NCBI GenBank assembly: GCA_016866585.1
Contig: VGMB01000013.1
Location: forward strand, 1-13,696
Source of the DNA: Chlamydiota bacterium
GTDB lineage: Bacteria; Chlamydiota; Chlamydiia; Chlamydiales; Rhabdochlamydiaceae
DNA: 13,696 nt
Reading direction: 5' to 3'
A model generated the notes under the pieces. That model saw only the letters and a program-made list of their open reading frames with translations. It searched no databases and had not been told where the DNA came from. Shown here in pieces: positions 1-6,682 of this stretch (position 1 is its first letter; every line of letters starts with the position of its first letter). Both the position numbers and the translations under genes were made by a program.

Positions 1-86
1 TAATAATTGTTTTTTTTCTTACAAGGTAAAACTCTCAAACTGTTCATGAATAGATCCTTAAGGTCTTAAATACATATAAAATAAAT

Positions 87-115
87 TTGACAAACAATTC
101 AAATTTTATTATAAT
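87..115 (+). promoter_or_regulatory. Perfect consensus sigma-70 promoter for the 85-aa gene
   Basis: TTGACA at 87-92 and TATAAT at 110-115 are both full matches to the sigma-70 consensus and are separated by the ideal 17 bp. Transcription would start near 122, giving a leader of about 25 nt. The leader contains AGGAG at 136-140, six bases before the ATG at 147. No other gene in the window has so good a promoter, so strong expression of the small downstream gene is the natural inference. Confidence 0.85.
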
Positions 116-146
116 AAGTGTATCGGCTAAATAATAGGAGCAAGAA

Positions 147-404
147 ATGTCAGAAGTTCAATCTTCAACAGCAATTTCACCACAAGCACAAGCATTTTTA
201 TCATGGGAACCAACTGATTCTAGCACCACCGAAGATCTTAATAAGCAACTTGAGCAAGGCGTAAGCAAATCGATGAGTGAAAACAAAAAACACACCGAAG
301 AAACGCACCAAGCTAGTGAGGTAACAACTCTAGACATGGGCGCTACACCTGACGATTCCGCAGCAGACCAAGCAATGTCACCAATCCAACTAATGTCGGG
401 ATAA
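147..404 (+). CDS. Small acidic hydrophilic protein, unknown function
   Basis: This 85-aa protein matches no family I recognise. It has no membrane segment or signal peptide. It is rich in Ser, Thr, Gln, Glu and Asp, contains 14 acidic residues against 4 Lys, and has no Arg, Cys or Tyr. Such a composition suggests a largely disordered or weakly helical protein. The ATG is preceded by AGGAG at six-base spacing, which supports the start. The gene is a self-contained unit, with a perfect consensus promoter upstream and a strong intrinsic terminator eight bases after the stop. That layout argues for a real, highly transcribed gene rather than a chance frame. A secreted (type III) or chaperone-like role is possible for a Ser/Thr/Gln-rich N-terminus in chlamydiae, but this is speculation. 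Confidence 0.75.
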   Translation: MSEVQSSTAISPQAQAFLSWEPTDSSTTEDLNKQLEQGVSKSMSENKKHTEETHQASEVTTLDMGATPDDSAADQAMSPIQLMSG

Positions 405-411
405 ATACCTC

Positions 412-450
412 AGAGAAACCACGTAGAATTACGTGGTTTCTCTTTTTATT
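412..450 (+). terminator. Strong intrinsic terminator after the 85-aa gene
   Basis: A perfect 14-bp stem is formed by 412-425 and 430-443, closed by the four-base loop GAAT and followed by a T-rich run (443-450). It begins eight bases after the stop of the 85-aa gene and isolates that gene from the next one. The reverse strand is also preceded by A residues, but there is no minus-strand gene here for it to serve. Confidence 0.92.
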
Positions 451-618
451 AAGGCACAATAATTTCAAAAAATAACATTTCTAATTTTCCACAAAAAGTA
501 TTTCATTTATTCCTTTCCAGCAGCTAATAAAACATTTTTCAAACCCATATTGTATAGCCAATAAATGTAACAAAAATTATAAATAAGATAAAATTAACTG
601 CTTAGGAGCAATCTCAAA
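451..618. other. A/T-rich intergenic leader region of the 112-aa gene
   Basis: No reading frame of interest is visible here. A weak -10-like TAAAAT lies at 589-594 without a convincing -35 box at the right spacing. A clear ribosome binding site, AGGAG, starts at 604, and the string TAGGAGCA around it is also found in the leader of the 85-aa gene, where it spans 135-142. Confidence 0.4.
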
Positions 619-957
619 ATGTCTAGTAGCTCGGGATCTGATTTTCCAAATAGTAATCCTTTATCAAACTCAAAAATTCAAACACATCAGGAAATTCAAC
701 AAGATAAAAAAGACGCAAATTATGCGGCCTTATCATCTGGTCAAGCCAGCCCGGCTTATAAAAAAGCGAGCGAGGACAGATCTTACAGTGCCTGGGCTCA
801 AATGTTTCCAGGTGGAGCCACTAAGGAACAAATGACTCAGTTTATAAATAATTTTTTGAATATGATGGTCTATGAATTCAAAAGATCTGATGAAAAATGG
901 CGCCAATCTCAAAAAAGACTCAAAAAAGTTGCGCAAGGCGACGATCCTTACGATTGA
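619..957 (+). CDS. Small hypothetical protein upstream of rluD, probably chlamydia-specific
   Basis: The protein is 112 aa and soluble, with no signal peptide or membrane helix. Residues 1-55 are Ser/Asn/Gln/Lys-rich and look disordered. Residues 56-105 look folded: an aromatic segment SAWAQMFPGG (57-66) is followed by a long amphipathic helix (about 68-105) that ends in a strongly basic stretch rich in Lys and Arg. The start is supported by AGGAG ten bases upstream. The gene ends in TGA and is followed 73 nt later by the rluD ATG. In Chlamydia trachomatis a small hypothetical gene also precedes the rluD-family gene (CT659-CT658, from memory), so this may be its counterpart. That link is inferred from position and size, not from an alignment. 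The function is unknown. Confidence 0.75.
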   Translation: MSSSSGSDFPNSNPLSNSKIQTHQEIQQDKKDANYAALSSGQASPAYKKASEDRSYSAWAQMFPGGATKEQMTQFINNFLNMMVYEFKRSDEKWRQSQKRLKKVAQGDDPYD

Positions 958-992
958 GGCAGTTTCTTATGTCTGATTAAAGCAAATATGGG

Positions 993-998
993 TATAAT
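993..998 (+). promoter_or_regulatory. Candidate -10 box for rluD
   Basis: TATAAT matches the -10 consensus perfectly and lies 32 bases before the proposed rluD ATG at 1031. No good -35 hexamer is visible 16-18 bp upstream, so the promoter is only partly supported. Confidence 0.4.
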
Positions 999-1030
999 GT
1001 TAGACTTTCAAACCCACCTTTTTGCTTTAT

Positions 1031-1942
1031 ATGACACAAACAGAAGCTATTATAGTTCAAGAAGAAGAGATAGGACAACGCCTAGACAAGCTTTTAAGCC
1101 AAAGATTCCCTACATTTTCAAGAACTTACTTTCAATCTCTTATCGAAAAAGGCTTTGTTTTGGTAAACGGCGACCAAAGCAAAAAAAGAGAAAAACCTGA
1201 TGTCGGGGATGAAATCGAAATATGCTTCGAACTCCCACCAGAAATATCTTTAGAAGCAGAAAATATTCCTTTAGATATTTTATATGAAGATGATCATATA
1301 ATCGCTGTAAATAAACCTGCTGGAATGGTTGTTCATCCTGCACCAGGTCACCCAAAATCTACATTTGTAAATGCATTGTTGTTCCATTGCAAATCCTTGC
1401 AATCGGGACAAAATGACGCTCTAAGACCTGGAATTGTGCATAGGCTTGATAAAGACACTTCTGGCGTTCTTATCGCCGCTAAAACCTCTGAAGCACACAG
1501 GGCATTAGTGGAACTGTTTAGCTCAAGGCAAATTCAAAAAACATACGTTACCGTTGCTATTGGAACCCCTCCTGAGGGAAGAGTCAATGCTCCTATTAAA
1601 AGGCACTTTATTCGTAGACAAGAAATGTGTGTTGATCCAACTGGAAAAGAAGCTATTAGCGATATCAAGGTTCTTCGAAAAAATACCACTGTTTCTTTTT
1701 TAGAAATCGGTCTAATAACCGGCAGAACACACCAAATTAGAGTCCACCTCAAACACCTCAGAACTCCTGTTCTTGGTGATCAGGTCTACGGAAGTGCAAC
1801 TGCAGGCACTAAGTATCATGCATCAAGACAACTCTTACATGCTGCTAGAGTGAAGTTGAATCACCCAATTACAAAGCAGCCACTTATTCTAACAGCACCT
1901 CTACCAAAAGATATGCTATTGATTTGGAAAGATCTGGGTTAA
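1031..1942 (+). CDS. rluD: Ribosomal large subunit pseudouridine synthase, RluD/RluC family
   Basis: The enzyme isomerises specific uridines in 23S rRNA to pseudouridine. The 303-aa protein has the normal family layout. An N-terminal S4 RNA-binding domain (about 10-60) is followed by the catalytic domain with NKPAGMVVHP (about 94-103), the signature HRLDKDTSG (137-145; D140 is the expected nucleophile), RTHQIRVHL and GDQVYG. The ATG at 1031 is preferred because the only upstream in-frame start is a TTG at 1022 and the S4 domain begins just after the ATG. No clear Shine-Dalgarno sequence precedes either start. RluD is the most likely subtype because of the S4 domain and length, but RluC-like specificity cannot be excluded from sequence alone. 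The stop at 1940-1942 runs into a stretch of A residues (1941-1949). Confidence 0.93.
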   Translation: MTQTEAIIVQEEEIGQRLDKLLSQRFPTFSRTYFQSLIEKGFVLVNGDQSKKREKPDVGDEIEICFELPPEISLEAENIPLDILYEDDHIIAVNKPAGMVVHPAPGHPKSTFVNALLFHCKSLQSGQNDALRPGIVHRLDKDTSGVLIAAKTSEAHRALVELFSSRQIQKTYVTVAIGTPPEGRVNAPIKRHFIRRQEMCVDPTGKEAISDIKVLRKNTTVSFLEIGLITGRTHQIRVHLKHLRTPVLGDQVYGSATAGTKYHASRQLLHAARVKLNHPITKQPLILTAPLPKDMLLIWKDLG

Positions 1943-2105
1943 AAAAAAATTTAACAAACCCTTTGCAGATCTTGTTGATTTCTTTACCAATGCAGATTAT
2001 GATGAGCTATTACATTATAAACATATTTTGCAAGCTTACAGAAATACCGGCAACACTGCATGTCTACCAATCAAACGAAAATTTCTTTCTGTATTCTCTT
2101 CTTAA
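1923..2105 (+). other. Start-less protein-like reading frame between rluD and the MFS gene
   Basis: In the frame beginning at 1923, directly after a TGA at 1920-1922, 60 sense codons run to TAA at 2103-2105. The stretch reads like real protein: FADLVDFFTNADYDELLHYK followed by HILQAYRNTGN and LPIKRKFLS. It has a balanced mix of acidic, aromatic and basic residues, unlike the other frames here. There is no ATG, GTG or TTG near the front. Codon GTT at 1938-1940 sits just before AAA AAA AAA TTT, where a start would be expected, and ATC lies at 1932. The frame overlaps the end of rluD by 20 bases and the MFS gene by 46 bases. It may be a small gene that has lost its start codon, a gene with a non-standard start, or chance. 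Confidence 0.35.
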
Positions 2106-3316
2106 TTACACTTATTGACTGGGTAGGCTTTGGCCTTGTCTATCCTATGTTTTCTGCTATGGTCTTCGAGCACGGCAATTTATTATTTTCTCATGAACCT
2201 TCCGATTTAGAAAAAGGTCTTTGGCTAGGCGCTCTTCTTTCGGCTATGCCAATAGCTCAATTTTTTTTCTCCCCAATAGCCGGAGCACTTTCCGATAAAA
2301 AGGGAAGAAAACATATGCTGCTTATTACGTTAGTTCTAACGATAATTGGATATGTTTTTTCTTTCTATGCAGCAAAATCTCAGAATATTTATCTTCTCAT
2401 TCTTGGTAGAATCACAATAGGAATTGGAGCCGGCAATGTTGCCATCATCAGTGCATCTGTTGCCGATCTCAGCGGGGAAAATCAAAAAGTTAAACACTTT
2501 GGTTTCATTAACATGGCTGCTGGACTTGGATTTACACTCGGACCTTATATAGGGGGAAGACTTAGCTATAACGAAAGTCTTGGAGGATTTTCAGCGCCAT
2601 TTATTTTTGCAGGACTTGTCACCATCATTAGCCTGATTTTGGTTCATTTTTTTTATAAAGAGACCAATCACAACTTGAATAGATCGGATCTCACCCCTTT
2701 CAAAGGCGCACAAAACTTCATAAAAGCTTTTACAAATCCCACACTAAGATTTGTTTTTCTATGCGCTTTTATTTTTTGCTTTGGGTGGTCGTTTTTTTGG
2801 GAATTTATTCCCGTGTACTGGATCAAAGAACATAATTTAAATACTATGCAAATCGGGACCTTCTACGCTTACGCTGCTTGTTTTTATGCTGCGAGCTGCG
2901 GTCTAATTGTAAGAAAAATTTCCTCTATTCTACGACCACAAGGAATATATTTTTTAGGCCTCATAGGCCTTTCTATAACAATTGGATTGATCCTATTTGA
3001 TTCCAATCTCAAAAGCTTGTGGTATTATATTCCGCTACAACAATCCATGCTCAGCTTTATATTTCCTACCGCATCAGCAATGGTTTCTATGTCTGTACAA
3101 AACAACACACAGGGAGAAAGCCTTGGCATTCTCGCATCTATCAATTCTAGCGCCTTTTCATTTAGCCCATTAGTATCTGGCGTGATCGTCGGGACTAGTC
3201 ATCTAAGCCCTATATGGGCGGGGTCTTTATCAATGTTAATAGCAGCTGTAATCTTTTATTTTGGATGTATTAAAAATAAATTTACGCTGCGCTCGCTACT
3301 TAGGAATAATTCTTAA
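2060..3316 (+). CDS. MFS transporter, TetA/drug:H+ antiporter-like
   Basis: This 418-aa integral inner-membrane protein belongs to the major facilitator superfamily and has about 12 hydrophobic segments spread over its whole length. Helix 1 starts near residue 9. Motif A between helices 2 and 3 is clear: GALSDKKGRKHML (75-87), with the Asp and Arg typical of the family. An antiporter-like motif C, GLGFTLGPYIGG (155-166), lies in the fifth helix region and is common in DHA1 drug:proton antiporters and the TetA group. The substrate cannot be predicted, and a nutrient or metabolite role is as likely as drug efflux in an intracellular bacterium. The ATG at 2060 fits the start of helix 1, but no Shine-Dalgarno site is visible. 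The upstream gap to rluD contains only the start-less frame. Confidence 0.9.
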   Translation: MSTNQTKISFCILFLITLIDWVGFGLVYPMFSAMVFEHGNLLFSHEPSDLEKGLWLGALLSAMPIAQFFFSPIAGALSDKKGRKHMLLITLVLTIIGYVFSFYAAKSQNIYLLILGRITIGIGAGNVAIISASVADLSGENQKVKHFGFINMAAGLGFTLGPYIGGRLSYNESLGGFSAPFIFAGLVTIISLILVHFFYKETNHNLNRSDLTPFKGAQNFIKAFTNPTLRFVFLCAFIFCFGWSFFWEFIPVYWIKEHNLNTMQIGTFYAYAACFYAASCGLIVRKISSILRPQGIYFLGLIGLSITIGLILFDSNLKSLWYYIPLQQSMLSFIFPTASAMVSMSVQNNTQGESLGILASINSSAFSFSPLVSGVIVGTSHLSPIWAGSLSMLIAAVIFYFGCIKNKFTLRSLLRNNS

Positions 3317-3470
3317 TCCATTGATCGACAATAACTTAACATATTTAAAAAAATATATTTCCAACTTGCCCCTAGATATATTTTCTTGCATTCGCTATCC
3401 TAAAAATAGGAATGTTCTCAAATCCGTTGCGAATGTAGCTACGTATCTGAATTCAAATAAGGATCGAAAA

Positions 3471-3737
3471 ATGAAAGAATTTGTTGAATACATCGTAAAA
3501 AACCTTGTAGATTATCCCGACAAAGTACGAATTAATGAGGTCGGCGGAACTCATACACTGATCATCGAACTTGCTGTTGAAAAATCAGACATAGGTAAAA
3601 TCATCGGCAAAAAAGGTAAAACCATAAACGCCATCCGTACTCTACTCATGTCCGTCGCTAGCAGAAACGGACTAAGAGTAAACCTTGAAATCATCGAAGA
3701 TGATAAAAAGGTATCTATTCCGATGGATGACGAATAA
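3471..3737 (+). CDS. khpA: KH-domain RNA-binding protein KhpA (YlqC family)
   Basis: The 88-aa protein consists almost entirely of one KH domain, which binds single-stranded RNA. The helix-loop-helix signature IGKIIGKKGKTI (41-52) includes the GxxG loop GKKG (46-49). The N-terminus MKEFVEYIVKNLVDYPDKV is typical of KhpA/YlqC proteins, which usually have about 75-90 residues. In other bacteria KhpA works with KhpB in RNA regulation. The start is fixed by AAGGA at 3459-3463, seven bases before the ATG. The same frame is open further upstream to a TTG at 3261, but that extension overlaps the MFS gene and does not resemble the family. The gene converges on the DHH gene, with only three bases between the two stops. 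Confidence 0.9.
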   Translation: MKEFVEYIVKNLVDYPDKVRINEVGGTHTLIIELAVEKSDIGKIIGKKGKTINAIRTLLMSVASRNGLRVNLEIIEDDKKVSIPMDDE

Positions 3738-3740
3738 GAT

Positions 3741-6392
3741 TTATAGTATTTTCGGCAAGTAAGGCGATATCATCGCCTTACGCGAGTTAAGTGTTCCCGC
3801 ATTATATCTAAGAATAGCAATAGGTAGTCTAATTCCTTCATATTTTGCAGTTTCTCTTCTTGGTACAGGGAAAAAACTTTCATTAAAGATTTGATCCAAC
3901 ATTGCTGCATTATCCCCCAAGAACTCAACTTCAATATCATTATTTGCAATAGCAGGCTGTTGCTTAAAAGAACTTAAAAAGCTTTTTAAATGCTCTGTCG
4001 CCAGATCCGTCGAAGGAATCCATAACCAGAGCTCATCCTTGTGTTCGTAAGAACCCTCGGTGCCTGCATACACATCTTCTGCACCAGGAATAGTGCTTAC
4101 CATATGGATATGAAGATCAAACTCTGATCTCTCACTGAAGAATTTACTCGCATCAGCATACCACAATCCTCGAATCTGATTAGAGTAGGTAAGATATGTT
4201 GGGTGGTTCTTAGCAAACATTTTTGTTTGCCCAACTCTACAACAGCCATTTTGCTCCTTCGTGTCCGCGAAGACACTAGAAGCCTCACCTTTCACACATA
4301 TTCTAAAATTATGTTCTACATTTTCTTCTTTCAAATGATAAATCTTACGATACAAAGAATACATATCTGCGTTTTGTAAGATTCTTTTTGCAGCTCTTGA
4401 TATATACGTATCATCTCTAGCCAGATCGTCAAATACTATAATCTCAGACTCCTTACCAGATGCTATAGTCTTCATTCTGTTTAGAAGAGATGCAATGCAA
4501 TCTAGATCTCTGTATGAGACTTTAGAAAGAAGGTCTGTATCATCTAAAATCGCGTATAAGAAGTGCAAATACTCTAAAAATTCTCTTTTTGGATCAATAA
4601 AGTAGTCTTTCTGAATATCAGACACAATTTGCTTCTGCAGCAATCTTTGGAGTAACCGTCGATCAGAATGATTTTTTTGATCCTTTACTATTTCAGACAC
4701 TTCCTTATTGATATCATCCAAGCTTCTTCCATTTAGACCAAATTGATCATTAATTTCGAACGACTTTTCAGCTATTAGGGCATTAGAAGACTGCTGATCT
4801 GATATAAATGCCATAGGAGTGGATGATGTATTGAGCGCCGTTTTATGGTGATCTATTACTGATATCACTTCAAAATAGGGAGGTATCTTGGTCTCTTCTC
4901 TATTGCAGAAGTCTCTTAAAGATACAGTACCAAGAATAGGCTTTTGTAAATCTCCAGCATGAATCACACCAAGAGGAATCTGTCCTCCCTCATGATCTGA
5001 AGCCGTGACTGTAAGATATGAATAACTGCCCATCGTTGTTTTTACTTCTTCCACATCTGCACGATAACTGACAACCTTGGGAGTATAACCAAGCACTTCT
5101 CGTTTAATGTTTAGAGCAATACCAAGTGTGTCTACATATTCTTTAACTTTCTCAATCCCTGTCTCTAATGCTCTAAGTATCTTTTCTAAACAGGAAAAAA
5201 TTTCAGATCTATTTTCAACAATAGATCCATCTGTATTAAATATTTTAGAAGATGCAGCAATCTTAATTTCTTGTATGAAATACTGCAAATGAGCAACACC
5301 TAAGGACTCAAGCCCTAATGAAAATTCTTCAAAAGTCGCATCTAATCCTTTAGGTACTAATAAAATTTTAGATAAAAAATCATTAAGATGTTTTTGTTGT
5401 TTTTTAGTCAGATCTTTTACAAAACTACACACTTTGAAAGGTTGAGAAAAAAACTTCAATGAAAATTCTTCTAAATCAAGCCTAGAAAGCTCTACTTTTG
5501 CAAAAAGCGATGTTAGATTGATGTGAAAGTAACTTTCGAACCAACGCAAACAGTTACCAAGCTGCATTACAACTTGTTTGACTCCTTCTACGTCAATATT
5601 TCTCCAATCACCTAAAATACGTCCATGATCATCAATAACAACAACTGCATTTTGATTTCTTTCATGATCTATTGAATAGGTGGACTCATTGACACGTTTC
5701 TTTAGAAATCCTTTTTGTGTCATTAAATCTACACTTGATAAAGTGAGAGCTGTTCTTTTTTTTGTAAGCACTTCAAAGGTTGCATCCCCTATAGGATGGT
5801 CGAACAAAAATTGTATTTCTACCTGGGAGGAAGGTGGTCCGCCTGGTACATTCCAAAGGTGAAGTCCATGGGACACTCTAGCCCCAAACGCATCCACCCA
5901 TCCCCAAAACGAGGCTACAGTAGTATCTAGATCTGGAGATGCATGTGCTGTTACATAATGAGAACCTGGGTACATCTTACCCATTCCGATCGGAAAAAGA
6001 GTTTGGTAGGCATCTCTAGGAACCCACTTTCCTACTATCTTTCCACGAATATGAAGATTTTCTTCATTAGTAAGGTTGGAGAACTGATTAAGCCACAACT
6101 CAAACTGAGTAAAGGAATAATTGTTTACAATTTTTTCTTTATTGATCTTATCGACAAAATCAACCACAGCTCCAAGCAAGAAGCAAGGTTGGTTTTCTTT
6201 TTCGATGAGAGAACAAAGCGCCTGATGTATCTCAGAGCGTTTTGCCTTATCAGAAAGGGATCTAAATTCGTTAGTATAAAATCGCTTAAAAAAATGATTC
6301 AGATCTGAAAAAAGAGGGAGATTAACAGTGAAATCTCCCAGGAGCTTTAAATTGTCTGAATTCGAACGAGAATCGTTTGTCGCTTTGCTCAT
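3741..6392 (-). CDS. Large DHH-family phosphoesterase, family II pyrophosphatase-like, with possible CBS insert
   Basis: This 883-aa soluble protein carries the marks of the DHH superfamily, metal-dependent phosphoesterases that include family II inorganic pyrophosphatases. Motif I is HASPDLDTT (150-158), with H150, D154 and D156 as likely metal ligands. The DHH signature is VIDHHK (512-517). Further conserved acids are in AILDDTD (614-620), followed by LLSKVSYRDLD as in DHHA2-type enzymes, and NGCCRVGQTKMF (715-726) resembles the DHHA2 substrate-binding strand. About 360 residues separate motif I from DHH. Within this insert, 248-275 (NAVVVIDDHGRILGD...) and 443-482 (ADVEEV...TVTASDHEGG...GVIHAGDL) look like CBS-type segments, as in CBS-regulated pyrophosphatases. 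The first 140 residues and the last 150 are unassigned. The protein is far longer than ordinary family II enzymes (about 310 aa, or 430-550 with CBS domains), so its substrate is uncertain. The start lies 21 nt from tRNA-Arg and lacks a Shine-Dalgarno site. Confidence 0.8.
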   Translation of the reverse strand: MSKATNDSRSNSDNLKLLGDFTVNLPLFSDLNHFFKRFYTNEFRSLSDKAKRSEIHQALCSLIEKENQPCFLLGAVVDFVDKINKEKIVNNYSFTQFELWLNQFSNLTNEENLHIRGKIVGKWVPRDAYQTLFPIGMGKMYPGSHYVTAHASPDLDTTVASFWGWVDAFGARVSHGLHLWNVPGGPPSSQVEIQFLFDHPIGDATFEVLTKKRTALTLSSVDLMTQKGFLKKRVNESTYSIDHERNQNAVVVIDDHGRILGDWRNIDVEGVKQVVMQLGNCLRWFESYFHINLTSLFAKVELSRLDLEEFSLKFFSQPFKVCSFVKDLTKKQQKHLNDFLSKILLVPKGLDATFEEFSLGLESLGVAHLQYFIQEIKIAASSKIFNTDGSIVENRSEIFSCLEKILRALETGIEKVKEYVDTLGIALNIKREVLGYTPKVVSYRADVEEVKTTMGSYSYLTVTASDHEGGQIPLGVIHAGDLQKPILGTVSLRDFCNREETKIPPYFEVISVIDHHKTALNTSSTPMAFISDQQSSNALIAEKSFEINDQFGLNGRSLDDINKEVSEIVKDQKNHSDRRLLQRLLQKQIVSDIQKDYFIDPKREFLEYLHFLYAILDDTDLLSKVSYRDLDCIASLLNRMKTIASGKESEIIVFDDLARDDTYISRAAKRILQNADMYSLYRKIYHLKEENVEHNFRICVKGEASSVFADTKEQNGCCRVGQTKMFAKNHPTYLTYSNQIRGLWYADASKFFSERSEFDLHIHMVSTIPGAEDVYAGTEGSYEHKDELWLWIPSTDLATEHLKSFLSSFKQQPAIANNDIEVEFLGDNAAMLDQIFNESFFPVPRRETAKYEGIRLPIAILRYNAGTLNSRKAMISPYLPKIL
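3760..3780. terminator. Perfect hairpin just after the khpA stop, inside the end of the DHH gene
   Basis: A perfect 9-bp stem (3760-3768 with 3772-3780) with a three-base loop lies 22 bases beyond the khpA stop and inside the last codons of the convergent DHH gene. Neither strand has a T-run after it, so it is not a classical intrinsic terminator. It could protect or pause the khpA transcript. Confidence 0.4.
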
Positions 6393-6413
6393 AATATAGA
6401 ATAAAAAAGATTT

Positions 6414-6487
6414 TGGATTGAGCAGGACTCGAACCTGCGACCACCCGCTTAGAAGGCGGGTGCTCTATCCAGCTGAGCTATCAATCC
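6414..6487 (-). tRNA. tRNA-Arg (anticodon UCU)
   Basis: Read on the minus strand, 74 nt fold into a full cloverleaf. The acceptor GGATTGA pairs with TCAATCC, the D arm is GCTC/GAGC, the anticodon stem CCCGC/GCGGG encloses the loop CTTCTAA, and the T arm GCAGG/CCTGC holds TTCGAGT. The anticodon TCT (plus-strand positions 6451-6453) reads AGA and AGG arginine codons. The discriminator base is A, and CCA is not encoded. The start of the DHH gene lies only 21 nt downstream on the same strand, so the two may share a transcript that is cut by tRNA processing. Confidence 0.97.
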
Positions 6488-6682
6488 AAAGGTGTTAATC
6501 TTACAGATCGCCTACATTTATTAAAAGTGTTTTTTCTTATCCGAAGAAAAAAAGTTTCATTTTTGAAACCGGCGAAAGGAATATTTTTATAAAAAAGGAA
6601 CAATCTTATCAATCTCTTTTTCAGAAAAAAACGAATTCTCAAGGCAGCTCCCTCTATAAGGGATAAAATATGAGTTATCCTA
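6488..6682. other. Intergenic region between secretin stop and tRNA-Arg
   Basis: No convincing gene is visible. It holds the likely secretin terminator and, next to it, an A/T-only arm pair TTTTTTCTT/AAGAAAAAA around a short loop (about 6526-6550). A -10-like TAAGAT for the tRNA can be read on the minus strand shortly before its 5' end, but without a clear -35 box. Confidence 0.4.
6546..6569 (-). terminator. Intrinsic terminator downstream of the secretin gene
   Basis: On the minus strand the hairpin GTTTCA-AAAA-TGAAAC (6569 down to 6554) is followed at once by seven T residues (6553-6547). The stem has only six base pairs and is A/T-rich, but the T-run and its position about 115 bases after the secretin stop fit a terminator. 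Confidence 0.6.

Noticed and set aside
1022..1030. Upstream TTG start for rluD
   Set aside because: It adds only three residues and has no ribosome binding site; the ATG at 1031 is simpler.
1941..1949. Frameshift in the A-run as the cause of a shortened RluD
   Set aside because: The rluD stop codon begins before the run, and the protein already has a complete family C-terminus.
1924..2118. 64-aa frame from a TTG across the rluD-MFS gap
   Set aside because: Its sequence is skewed and unconvincing, it overlaps the MFS start, and the neighbouring frame is much more protein-like.
3261..3470. N-terminal extension of the KH protein from a TTG
   Set aside because: It overlaps the MFS gene, does not resemble KhpA, and a good AAGGA site precedes the ATG at 3471.
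5943..6308. 121-aa plus-strand frame opposite the DHH gene
   Set aside because: It lies wholly antisense to well-supported DHH protein coding sequence and has no family features.
6414..6487. tRNA-Arg as a suppressor that could read the kdsA TGA as Arg
   Set aside because: The anticodon is UCU, which reads AGA/AGG; reading UGA would need UCA.
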